A stretch of 64,000 nucleotides of DNA from Euphorbia lathyris (lineage: Eukaryota; Streptophyta; Magnoliopsida; Malpighiales; Euphorbiaceae), in assembly GCF_963576675.1 (NCBI RefSeq), contig NC_088915.1:31525501-31589500 (forward strand), read 5' to 3'. The position numbers and the translations under genes are program-made. Below are positions 1 through 11,052 of the stretch, one piece after another (positions within the stretch are counted from its first letter, which is position 1; each line of letters opens with the position of its first letter). A model generated the notes under the pieces. It searched no databases. It had not been told where the DNA came from and saw nothing but the letters and a program-made list of their open reading frames with translations.

Positions 1-503
1 CCAGTTTTGTCTTCTTGCCAAATGCTAGGTGATCCATGCGTCTCGAAAAGGTCTCTAGGCAGATTTTCGAGGCTTCTGAATTGTTGCAGACCTGTGTCGG
101 ACTTTGTTTTTTAGTCAACGGATCATTGGCGCTGTCCTGACGGATACTCAGCTTGATTGTTCGGCTTCACCTTCAATCTTCTTCTTTATCTATGCTGAGT
201 TACATTTTACTCAGCTTCTTCGGTCGGCTTCACCTTCAAGCATTATTCTGAAGAAGACTTTTCTTTTAACAAGGCTGAGTTACATTCTTCTCAGCTTCTG
301 CTATGTATCTTTACTCATGCTGACTTCGTTCTGTCTTTCTTTATATTGAACGCTTAGTTCCTGTTCTCGTTAGTAAACTTACTCAACATTGAACAAACTT
401 ATTAGTACAATTAAATCAAAGCACTTAAATTTAATTGTCTTAATCATGGGATTAACTTAAATAATTTTGTCAAATCAAAATCATGTGGAAAGGTATTTCA
501 ACA
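1..503 (-). repeat. Partial 3' LTR of the older copia element
   Basis: Matches 22514-23016 without net length change and ends in TTTCAACA, the start of the LTR on the minus strand. The missing part, about 966 bp, lies left of the window. Confidence 0.93.
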
Positions 504-1319
504 AACTCCCCCATTTTGATGTTGGCAAAAGTATTTAATTATGGAACTCAGTGTTGAGCATCCCACATGATTGTTTACCTTTCTTATTCTTCTGAAATTA
601 CTCCCCCGTAAGGGTTGCAGCTATTGACTTAATTCAACTCTAAACCTTCTAAGATTTAATCGAGTGAAACTAAGTCATGCCTTTACTGACTTAGTTCAGT
701 TCTAGACCTTCCAAGATCTAATTCAGATGAGCCTAAGGTCAGTTTTCAGAAGTAGGTCAATGCTTGGAATATTTAGTCATTACTCAGTTTCAAATATTGG
801 TATCAGAGTTGGAAGTGTGTTGAGTGTCTTAACTTGTTTAATTTTTGAATTCACAAGCTTTGTTTGTTTGTTGTTCAATGGATAATTATGTAATTATATC
901 AGATAGTTCAGCATATGAACACAGTAAGTAAGCATCGCATAAATATAGACAGTTTGGATAAAAGATGCTTATATATAAGATTACTCAGCTCAACATGAAC
1001 ATGCCAAAAAATATAAGTTACAAGCAAAGACTATAGACTATTGCTAGTTCTACTTCTTAATATTGGCTTGAACTTGATTTGACTTGGGTTTGGTTTGGGC
1101 AGTTCATTGTTGCTGAGTGTGGGTGCTCGGGACAACAGGAGTTGAACCAGGCTTCTGCTGAGTTCCGGCAGCTGGCATTTTGGCTTTACCTTTCTCCCCC
1201 GTTTTCTGCTGAGTTCCAGCAGCTTGCTTCATTTGATCTTTCTCCCCCGTTTTGCCAATATCATGAGATGGAGGAGGAGGAGCATAGAAAGTTCCTTGAT
1301 GAACAGCACGAGTCAGTAT
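504..1319 (-). promoter_or_regulatory. Polypurine tract and 3' untranslated spacer of the older element
   Basis: Next to the LTR the minus strand reads AAAATGGGGGAGTT (504-517), a polypurine tract for plus-strand priming. Further CTCCCCCG tracts recur near 602, 1193 and 1241. Equivalent tracts occur in the younger element at 7531, 7593, 7621 and 8137. No coding sequence is seen between the tract and the ORF3 stop. Confidence 0.75.
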
Positions 1320-4286
1320 CTAGGAGTACTGTTGCATTTGACTCGTACTCTCCCTTAGACCTTTAAAGACTTGCACGCCATCGGCCATACTTGAGGCAGG
1401 GATCTTTATGTTGGCACTGAGCATACTGAGTAAATACTCTAAAGATTTCCCGATCCAAGTTATTGATTCAGTCATCCGTGCATAGGATTGATAATACATC
1501 CTGAGCAGCGCAGTATCATATGACTGTCGTTGAACATTAGTGTGCCGGACATGCGCAAGTGTGGTTTGAGTGCACTGCAGAATCTCATTGGTCTTGACTT
1601 GGTCAGTGTCCATTTCCTCTTTACTCAGGTTGAATAGGCGAATGGCTTCACCGATCTGTTCGATGGAGCATTGAGAAGAGGAGGAGATAAGGTCACGAGC
1701 TCCGGTTAGCTCAGAGGACAGCTGGGAGAAAAGGTGATTGAGCTCAGCAGAGGTGGCAGATGTTGAGTTCGCAGCTGATAAGGCATTAAGTTGACCTTGG
1801 ATGGAGTTCATGTGATTCACCATCATCAGCTAGAGTTCAGCCAGCTTCACTATGGATTCTTGCTTGGGCTGTTGAGAGACGAAAGATGTCATGACACTCA
1901 TCAGTTCTTTGAGACCCTTAAGTTCGGTCAGAAGTTGAGTGACAGAGGATAATTGGGTTGGCTCAGCAGGAACAGACCCAGCAGCATCGGCGTGAGACTG
2001 ATGAATATCTTGAAGTAGAGCTTGAGCTGAGTCAATGATTTTCCTTCCAGACTCAAAAGCATTCAGATAGGTGTAGGATTCATCAGTGATATCCTCAGGG
2101 GCCGGAATCTTGTCAGCACCGGATGGAGGAGGTGTTTGGTGCTGCCTAGAAGCGGAGGTGCTAGCTTGGTCAGTAGCTGCACTTTTATTGAGGTCAGCAG
2201 CAGGTGCTGACTGGTTTTCTTTCTGCTTGGTAGGAGTAGGAAGAGGTTGATCAGCAGAGTTATTAACCTTCTCAGTGTCAGTCTGAGGCTGAGTAGATTT
2301 CGGTGGTTGAGGCAACTCAGAGCTGGCTTGAGCAGGAGGAGTTTCCTTTGCTAACTCGTTGGGTTGAGCAGCATGGACTTCGAGCACTTGCTCAGTGGAA
2401 GGATGAGCAGAAGTGTCGGTAGAGATGGGACCCTTAGATGCTTTTGGGTCGGCTTGTTCCTCAGCTTGAGAAACAGAGGCTTGCTTTTCCTTCACTTGGT
2501 CGGGAGAGGGTTCAACGATGTTTGTGAAGAACTGGAATTGAAGCCTAGTGAGATCAGTGATTGGGTCCCTTAGCGGAGATTCATCCAATAAGTCGATGAC
2601 TTTGGGTTTCAGAGCCTTGCGTTTGAACCGCTTTTCTGTGTTGTCCCTTTGAGTGTGGGTTTGAGGAGAAGGATCAGCATCAATAGAGTCAATGGTCTCA
2701 GAGGAAGAGTTGAGTCTAAGGTCAGCATCAAGGCCTTCCACAACCTTGTCCTTCACTGGTGACTCAGCTTGGTTCTCAGCAGGTTGCTCAGCAGCACCTG
2801 TGTTACTTGGCTCAGCAGAACCCATCTTGTCAGCTTGAGGCTGACCTTCAGTATCACCATGTTCTTCCTCCTGATCACACGGAGTCTTTTCCAGATCAAT
2901 CTCTTGACTTCGCACGAAGTGTGATTCTTTTGTAATCACAAAGTCAAGTGGGTTAGCATCGATCGGCTTCAACCCAGAGGTTTTCTTCCTCTTCAAAGGC
3001 TGATCAGGGGTTTCCTCACTTTCTTCCTCAGGCTCAGCTTGCCTTTTCTGTTTCTCAGCTGACTTAGGTTCCCCTTGAGCTTGCTCAGCAAGAGTAGCTT
3101 TCTTCACACTAGATACTATCCTAAGCTTCTTCGGAGCTGAGTTAATGTCTTTGGTTGAGGATTGGTCAGCTTTCCTCTTTTTTTCCTGCCTAGTGCGCTC
3201 AGCAGGTGCTTCTTCAACCCTAACTTTCTTTCCTTTCTTGATCAGCTCATCTTGTCCTCCTTCAACCATATTACCCCCTTCAACCATATTATCTCCTTCC
3301 ATATCTTCCTCAGCGGGTTCTATAGCACCATTTCCTTTCTTGGGCTTGATGGGTTGGCTGTGAGCTAAGCCGAATAGTACTACGGAGGTGATCTCAGTGC
3401 CCTCAATCTCAATTTCTTCTACTAAGCTGACCTGGTGATCTTGAAGTATTTTGGTGATGAGAGAGCCCATCCTAAGGATCCCGGTGCTTCTTTGAAATGC
3501 TCCGATGAGAAATACAGGCATGTTGAGTGGCTTGTAGTTCAGCATGTGCCATATGAAGCACTGCTCAAAGTTGGAAGCTGAGGAGGAGGAGTTGACCTTG
3601 GGGAACAAAAAGTTGGTCAGGATATAGTGGGCTTGTTTTTTATGCTGACCCATGCAAGTGCTGGCAATTTCTCCCGTGTGGTTCTTGGGTTTACAGAACT
3701 CAACAACCTAATTGACTCGCAAGTAGTCGTTCGTGCACCTGAGTTCAGATCCTTTTTCCTTCAGCTTTAACAGTTTAGCGAGATAGGACGGGGTGATGAT
3801 GATATCTTTGTTCTTGACCTTGGTGATCATATAGTCATCATTATCATCGGCAACCCTTAGATTCATGTAGAATTCTCTCACCAACTGGGGGTAAGTGGTT
3901 CTAGGGAGAGAGAAGAGCTCGGTCTAGCCATTCTTCGAAATCCACTCGTAAAAGGGTTTCTCAGCTTCTACGAATCCTTTGGAGAACCAGCGGGAACGGA
4001 AAACCTTAAGATTTTTGACGTTTTTGAAGACATGGGAGAACGTCCTCTCCTTAGGTTTTTCATTCTTTTTCTCCTTCTTCTTTCTTGACGGAGTTGCTTG
4101 GTCAGCTTGAGGGTTTTTACGAGACATGCTGACCTCGGGAACAGATTGATCATGCTGACCGTGGGTTTGTTCTTGAGACTCTGTGGAAGTCTCTGGATAT
4201 TCCTGCTCAGCAGGAGAAGGAGGATTAATATCGTAGCGATTATCATCGTATTGCTCCTCGGACATATTCTGAGAATTGTTTAACAT
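1320..4286 (-). pseudogene. ORF3 of the older copia element, plant-transposon-protein-like, three internal stops
   Basis: One frame of 989 codons runs from the ATG at 4286 to a stop at 1320, broken by nonsense codons at 3924-3926, 3708-3710 and 1830-1832. The first third (from about FSHVFKNVKNLKVFRSRWF) resembles the family Pfam calls putative plant transposon protein (Transposase_32): an EWISKNG block, a LVREFY-type block after the first stop, then FEQCFIWHML and GSLIT. The middle is acidic and rich in lysine, glutamate, proline and glutamine. The end is coiled-coil-like with the conserved KQESIVKLAE. No signal peptide or clear membrane helix is seen, so it does not look like an envelope protein although it sits where Sireviruses carry an env-like ORF. 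The whole layout is shared with the younger element. Family assignment is from memory; function is unknown. Confidence 0.7.
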
Positions 4287-4393
4287 GATGTTCTTGAGAA
4301 CTTGAGAAATGCAGAAGATTTGGGAATTTAGAGAGAGAGAAATCGAATGCCAAAGATTTCAAGTGTAAAAAGAAGTTAGTGGGAAATCGTCCA

Positions 4394-4532
4394 CTATTTA
4401 TAGTCGTTCCACGTTAATCTGATAGGTCGGAATGGCGGTTTGTCCCCGAGTTGATCAATCGACCGTTATCTCTGGCATTAATGACACATTCGGCGCATGG
4501 TTTTCTAATTATTATGCTTACGTCATCCTAGG
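4394..4532 (-). promoter_or_regulatory. Putative internal promoter of ORF3 (older element)
   Basis: Minus strand: TGACGT at 4525-4520 inside a 13-bp block also present in the younger element (10791-10803), then CTATAAATAG at 4403-4394. The TATA-like box lies about 110 nt before the ORF3 ATG, and a pyrimidine-rich leader with a TCTCTCTCTC run (around 4333-4342) follows. This is the layout of a plant nuclear promoter. Transcription is inferred. Confidence 0.6.
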
Positions 4533-4654
4533 TGGCTACTTAAATGCGCGTGCTAGCATTAATTGTGCAAGTGGCTTTACTCAGTATCTAGAATACTAAA
4601 CGTTTGAAGTTCTGAGTGCTCAGTTTTGCGTACAAGGAATTTTAGCATGCTTAG

Positions 4655-5930
4655 TGTTAGGCATGAAATTGACTAAGTTTAACTTGATATTTATAATGGA
4701 TTTGGGTGTTATTTATGCTATATTGCAAAGAATAAGGACTGATTAATGTCTTTATGCAGATTAGTAAAGATAAATGCTAAACACGCTGGAAACAGCTTGT
4801 TTCGCTATGGCCAAAGAGGAGTGGAGCCTTTCTTATGTCCAGCGGTCAAACGCTGGATTATCCTATGATGGACAGCGACAGATCAGAGGTGGCAGAGGCA
4901 GAGATAGAGCAGCAGGTGGAGAAGTGTAAGAGGCGGCTTTACCTAAAGAAGCATGATGACATGAAGTATCAACCCTTGAGTGTTCAAGGGTCAAAGGATC
5001 TTTAATCATTTCAGTTTATTTTGTTTTAGTTTTTAGTTGACTTATTTTCTGGAAGGGTACGAAGGTTGTACCATTTTTTCCCCTGTCTTTCTCCTTTAAG
5101 TAGGCGTAGCAAAGGAAAGATAGGGAGTTCGGAACTTTAGTAATTTTAAGAAGTAGAATAGTTGTCTGTAGAAAGAAAAGAAGGAGAGCTCGAATGGAGT
5201 CTCTTAAAGTTTCAAGAACTACCGATTACTCACTGCTCGATATGAGTGAGTAGTCTATTTTGAATGGGCACGGCCAAACCGAGCCGGTAATGTAAGTTTT
5301 ACATCGTTTTTAATGAATATTTAGTATTTTGCCAATGCTGTGATTGATGAGGATTTAACTTTCATGCCTTGGCATTTATGCATGTGTTAGATGGATGATA
5401 GGACACTGCTTACATCTTCACTGATATCTCTATTAATCTCCCAACATCGAAGTTGACCAGTTAGATGGTTGTGTCAAGGGTTTTCTTAATCAGAAATGCA
5501 GTTTTGTTCTTAATGCAAGAAAGAACGTATCTTTAGGACGCTAAAGGTTCTAGTAAATCTTAGGAGCTTGAGAACACACGATAGTTGACTCAAGCTCACA
5601 TTAAAACTGATACTTTGGCTTCATTGGCATTATCTTGTATTCATTGGAATGTTGTAAGGCTTAGCACAACCTGTTCGGCAGTGTCGAGCCTGTTCTATTT
5701 TCTAAATCATTACCAAGTTATCTTATTTCTTACTGCGTTAGTCTTCTTGCATCCTTCATAACCAACATCACACAATCAAATTAAAAGGGAGAAACCTGTT
5801 TGACCTACACGCTGTTTTGCAACAATTTCTGATATACATTTGAATCTCAATCCCTGTGGAGACGATACTTAACTTATCACTTTATTACTTGTATCTAGTG
5901 CACTTGCTAGAGTCTCATTTTAGGACAACA
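4655..5930 (+). mobile_element. Solo LTR, probably Ty3/gypsy, inside the older copia element
   Basis: A 1276-bp block begins TGTTAGGC, ends GGACAACA and is flanked by the 5-bp duplication CTTAG (4650-4654 and 5931-5935). The younger relative lacks it: pol-stop to ORF3-start distance is 473 bp there and 1805 bp here. The 3' part carries an AATCTCAATCCCTGTGGAG block near 5845, similar to sequence at the LTR 3' ends of Athila/Tat-type gypsy elements (recalled, not searched). No internal domain is present, so it is a recombined solo LTR. A 56-codon ORF (4835-5005, plus) lies inside; it may be chance. Confidence 0.85.
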
Positions 5931-6091
5931 CTTAGTAACTCAGCACATAGTAATCACTTAATATGTATGTCTACTCAGCATAAGGTGATTTTATGTCATT
6001 CATATTAGCTCAGCATATGATAGTTACTCATTAAGCAATAATCACTCGGCATATTATAATCACTCAACATTCATTTAGCGCAGAAAACTTA

Positions 6092-6197
6092 TTAAAGAGG
6101 ATTAGACATACTGATAGCTTCCCTTAGTACGTTAAACTGCTCACGAGCCAAAGGCTTCGTAAAGATATCTGCAAGCTGTTCATCTGTTGGAACATAG
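6092..6197 (-). pseudogene. 3' end of pol of the older element, separated by the younger insertion
   Basis: Encodes the last 34 residues of RNase H, beginning [16 protein letters not shown] and ending SNPL, then TAA at 6092-6094. Its frame is continuous with 16732-19730 once the inserted element and one CATAG are removed (10534 bp). It aligns with the C-terminus of the younger Pol at 11053-11160. Confidence 0.9.
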
Positions 6198-7530
6198 TGT
6201 TGGTCCCTTGTAAGGTTGCAAGTATAGTTCCAAGGGGGGTTAGGAACTATTTAAACTTTTTCGCAATTAGGGCAGACTTCTTTTTCTAAGGAAAAAGGTT
6301 TTGACAGCGGCGCTGAGTAAACAGCAAGACACTGGCTTAGTCAACTGGTGACTAGGTCAGTTTCTTAGCTTGAGTCAGGAGATAGCACTTAGAGTCTATT
6401 CCTGAGCTCAGATGTTCAGCGTGCACAACTCTACTTGACCTCTTTACTTGGTCAGTTTTTGGTTATTTTAAGCAAGCAATATATATAAGGAGTTAAAGGT
6501 AAGAAATACTTCACTCAGCAGATTTATCCAGGTTCAGCTTCTTCTAAGCCTACGTCCTGTCCCCGGAACACGTTCCGAGATTTCGAATCCTCTACTAAGC
6601 TCTTTAAAGGTAGAGCCTCAAACCTTTTATAATCTTAGCAACTGAGTATGACAAGAGTACCTTCCTCTATACCTCTACTCAATCCTAATCTCTCGCTGAG
6701 TACTAAAACCGAGTACTCAGCCTCTCCTTTCTATCTCTAGAAATGATAAGTATTTTGTCCTATACAAAGATTTGCTGAGACACTTTAGACGATTGAAACA
6801 ATCACTCTAGACTTTTACACAGATATAAGAATTTTAGTGTAAGATTTGCTTTGCTTCTTTGCTTGCAGAACTTGTGTAGAAATTTGGTCAGTGTAATGGC
6901 TTGATCAAGTTCTGTGTGAAGTGAAGCTTCTGATGGCACTATTTATAGAGACGTCTGGGCATCGGTCATTTCGAATTTCGAAATAACCGTTGGAGGGAAA
7001 CGGCTACATGTCGTTGTCATCCTGACTTGCTCAGAGCTCTCGGCCAATCAGAATTGTGTATCTTCTGTCCTCGGTCAGCTCAGCAGACTGTCTCTCCTTT
7101 TATGGTAAAGTCAACTGGACAGCATACTGTGTCATCTGAACTTTACCCAAAGGGGAAAAACTTTGTTTGGAAGTTTTCCTTTGCCAGCTGCTGTCTTGTA
7201 CGTTTGTCGAATCTACTCAGCAGCTTCATCTTGAAGTTGTTCCCGAAGGTCTTCTAGATCCTTCTCATGCTGAGTTGCGTTTTGTCCAGAACGGCAACGT
7301 TTTGACAAACGCGGGCCGAGTTGTACTGAGTTGTTTGACTTGGGCCTTGGCTTCCGTATTGGGCTTGGGCCTTTTAATTCCTATGTCTTATAACAGTTTT
7401 AACTCAACATTGAACAAACACATTAGTAGAATAAATCAAAGCATTTAAACTTAGTGTGTTTAGAATATGTATTTCAATTATACTTAAACAATTTTGTCAA
7501 ATCAAAATTATGTGGAAGGGTGTTTCAACA
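6198..7530 (-). repeat. 3' LTR of the younger copia element
   Basis: 1333 bp. On minus it starts TGTTGAAACA and ends GGGACCAACA. A TATA-like CTATAAATAG lies at 6948-6939, about 590 bp into the LTR, marking the U3/R area. A near-palindrome, ATTTCGAATTTCGAAAT, lies near 6970; palindromic LTR motifs are known in Sireviruses. Confidence 0.95.
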
Positions 7531-8069
7531 AACTCCCCCATTTTGATGTTGGCAAAACTATTCAGCGAGGAACTCAGTATGAGCTCCCCCATGATAGTTG
7601 ACCTAGTATAGTTTAGCAAACTCCCCCGTAAGGGTTGAGCTACTGACTTAGTTTTACTCAAAACATTTAACGGTTTAAATGAGTAAATCTAAGGTCTGTT
7701 TTCAGATATAGGTCAGCTATTTCAACATATTCTATTTACTCAGTATTAAGCGGAAGGTTTAGTCATATAGAGCGCGCTGAGTAATTTGTTGTTCAATGAG
7801 TTCTTATCAGAATGTTTTATAAACACATAGGTCAATGTCAAACATGTTATCAGCATTTGATTTAGTCAATAAATGTTACAAGTATTAAGCATAGCTGATT
7901 TAATTTGAAGATACATAATGACTCAGTACTTAGTAACTTATATCATAACTCAGGAATTGAGTAAAAGATGCAGATATGATATATAGATCGAAGTCAGTGT
8001 TTACACATTAAAATTTATATAGATAGCAAATAGATTACAACTGAGTTAGTCTATACTGAGCTAGCCTAT
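7531..8069 (-). promoter_or_regulatory. Polypurine tract and 3' spacer of the younger element
   Basis: The tract AAAATGGGGGAGTT (minus, 7544-7531) directly abuts the 3' LTR. Additional CTCCCCC tracts lie at about 7593, 7621 and 8137, the last within the ORF3 end. Otherwise AT-rich and non-coding. Confidence 0.75.
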
Positions 8070-10579
8070 CTATTTATTTTTCTTGTGATGCGACGACTGA
8101 CTTCGCTCATGCTGAGCTCTAGCTGCATGTTCTTTCTCCCCCGTTTTGTCAACTTCAGGGAGTCTAAAAGCATCAGTTAATACAGCTCGAGTCAGTTCTT
8201 GGGACAGCTCTTTAAGTTTCTCAGCGCTTTCATTTACGCCATCAAAGATTGCAACTCCATCAGCTGATACCTCTTCGGGTACTTTGAGATCAGCAGCACT
8301 GAGCATATTGACGCTAAACGCTTGAGCTTTGCCTTGCCAGATAAGAGCTTCAGTAAGGCCAGCAAAGATTTGGTGAAAAGTCTTTAACAGAGCTGTGTCA
8401 TAATACTGACGTTGAATGTTGTTATGACAAATGTGGTTGAAGGTTTGTTGTGCGAGAGTCAGCATCTCATTCTACTTCATTGCGTCAGTATCCATCTCTT
8501 GCTTATTCAGATTAAGCAACCGTATAGCCTCACCAATTTGCTCTACCGAGCACTGACTGTACGAAACCATTTGCTCGTTGGTCTTAAGTTGCTCAGTATG
8601 AAGCTGAGCAAAGAGCATCTTGATTTCAGATGAAGTGGCATAGTCAGTGTTCACAGCTGACAATTGCTGAACTTGTTGGTGGAGAGAGTTCAAGTGTTGC
8701 ACGGTTGTCAGCTGGATCTCAGCCAGCTTGGCAATTGAATCCTGCTTAGCTTGCTGTCCTTGGAAGGATATGACGACGTTCAGCAGATCCTTGAGTCCCT
8801 TAACTTCGTTGAGAAGCTGAGTGACTTGGGAAAGCTGGGAGGTCTCAAGAATTGAAGATCCAGCAGCAGGAGGAGTGGAATGTTGAAGGTCTCTGATTAA
8901 TGCTTGCACTGAGTCAATGATCTTTTTGCCGGACTCAGTGGCATTCAGATAGCTTTATGATCCTTCAGGGACATCAGTATGATCGGAAGGAAGAGGAGTG
9001 AAAGGAGTTACCAGGTCAGTGACTGGAAGTGATGAACTAATATGCACTTGTGTATGTGGGATAGTTGATTGATCGGCAGAGAGTTGAGTTGGAGAAGTTG
9101 TAATGCGAATACTGTCTGTGCTGACGGCAGAAGTGTGTGGAGTCAGCACCATGCTTGAGGAAATAGCATGAACAGTAGACGGCTCAACCTGACTGGTTGA
9201 TGTTGCAGAAGCATTGGGGTCGGCATGTTCCTGTTGAGAAGAAACAGAGGCTTGCTTTTCTAATAGCGCCGATGTAGTGGAAGTGGATTGGCATTTGAAA
9301 AACTTGAGTTTGACGGTAGAAGTGTCCTTAGATGGCTTTGAGAGGACAAAGTCAGGAAGAGTTGGTGGTTGTACAGGAAGTTCACTGTCTAGCTTCTCAC
9401 TGGCCTTAACCAACTTTCGCCTTCTACGAGGTGGAGTGACAGTATGATCAGGTTCTCTTGAGTGAGAAGGGGAAGATTCTTGTTGCTCAGTATGAGGCTG
9501 GTCAGCTTGCTCTTCAGCTGGATCAATAGTGTGTTGGTCGAGTACTTGCTCAACACCAGCAGCCAACTCATTATCGGCATCCTCAACCTCATTCTCACTG
9601 GCTGTTTCCTCAGAGTCCTCAGCGTCATCCTGACCGCTGGCTTCTTCTTCTTCTTCTTCGGTACTGTCACCATCAAGTTCTTCCTCAACTTGAGAGATGA
9701 AGTGATCATCTAGTTGTACCTCATGTTCTTCGGACTCAGCTAATGTACCTTGACACTGAGTGAAGTGAGAGTCACCCGGTACAACGAAATCAATTGGTAT
9801 AGCGTTGAGGGGAGTCAGTGTTGAAGACTTCTGCTTCTTCTGAGGATTCTGGTGATGAGTGATCCAAGCCGCATCGTGCCAGTACTTCGAAGGAAACCAG
9901 CAACGAGAAAGACTGGCATGTTGATGGGAGTGTACGTCAGCATATGCCATATAAAGCATTGCTCGAAGTTTGTTGCTGATGTAGTGCAGTTGATCTTTGG
10001 GTAGATGAAGTAGGTCAGCAAGTAGTGAGCCATCTTCTGGTGCTGACCCATTGATGAAGCTGAGACTTCTCCTGAGTGGCCCTCAGGTTTGCAAAAGTTG
10101 TGTTCATACCCAGTGCCATCCTGATCTCCCGATCTTCTCAGCCTTGATCCCTCAGTTTTTAGCTTTAGAAGATTTCCTATGTAGAGGGGGTTGATGAAGA
10201 TGGTTTTCTCTTTCACCACAGTGCACAGGTAGTCAGTGTTGTCATTTGCAACTTTGAGGTTGTGGTAGAATTCCCTCACAAGGTCAGGGTAAGTATAATC
10301 CCTAACTGAAAATAGTCCAGTCCATCCATTCTGTGAAATCCACTCGCAGAACGGTTGTTCATTTTGCACGAAGTTTTCAGAGACCCACCTTGAGGGCTCA
10401 ACTTTCCATTCGCGGACATTCTCAAAGACCTTGGAGTAGGTCCTGACCTTTACGGGTTTTCCCTGACCAGAGGTTTGGCCAGCTTTTCCTTTGCTCGGCG
10501 TAGGAGGATTTCTAGTAGGTTCATCGGAGCTAGTCTTTTGGTGGCCGGCACCGGAGACGTTGTAGGAAATCTTAGTCAT
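8070..10579 (-). pseudogene. ORF3 of the younger copia element, one frameshift and two stops
   Basis: Starts MTKISYNVSGAG at 10579. The first 230 or so residues hold the recognisable domain: EWISQNGWTGLFSVRDYTYP, then a LVREFYHNL block, FEQCFIWHML and GSLITRIL. The frame changes between about 9960 and 9830, where sequence seems missing relative to the older copy. It continues at 9959-8955 (acidic, Ser/Thr-rich), stops at 8955-8957, resumes 8909-8472 and, after another stop, 8465-8070 (coiled-coil-like, with KQDSIAKLAE, ending HHKKNK). No envelope features are visible. The domain resembles the Pfam putative plant transposon protein family. Decay here contrasts with the open Gag-Pol of the same element. 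Confidence 0.7.
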
Positions 10580-10680
10580 TTTCGAGGATGGGGAAGGTTT
10601 AGAAGGATTTTGAGAGAGAAAGAGTTTCTTTGCCTTAGAATTTGTTTAAGCGTAAAGAATAAAAAATGGGGAATTACCCA

Positions 10681-10803
10681 TTATTTATAGATGGAATGAG
10701 CGGTGTGGATTTAATCAAATCCATGTGTCAGTTTTGCCTCGGGATTGTGTACCGACAAAGATCCTGGCATTTATGACACATACGGCGAATACGTCATCCT
10801 AGG
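10681..10803 (-). promoter_or_regulatory. Putative internal promoter of ORF3 (younger element)
   Basis: CTATAAATAA at 10690-10681 on minus lies about 105 nt before the ORF3 ATG, with TGACGT at 10796-10791 upstream. A pyrimidine-rich leader (CTCTTTCTCTCTC, around 10605-10620) follows the box. Box, TGACGT block and spacing match the older element although the intervening sequence has diverged. Confidence 0.6.
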
Positions 10804-11052
10804 GCTATACGCGTGCTATTGCATTCATTCTAACGGATCTAACACTCAGCGTGTAGAATACTAAGCGTTTGATATTCTGAGTGGTCAGCATTGCATAAAG
10901 GGATGATTTTTAAGTTTAAGTTTAAACTAATTTACTCAGTGTGCAAGTTTACTCAGTATTTGCTGTTTAATTAATGTCAATAAGTACACAGCAAAAGACA
11001 ATCATTCAGCATAGTAATTCACTCAGCATGCATATTCATTTAGTTCAGGAAT

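Noticed and set aside
7027..7448. ORFs of 76-93 codons within the LTRs (repeated at 16196-16453)
   Set aside because: They lie antisense in LTR DNA, are not preserved between the two LTR families, and resemble no known product.
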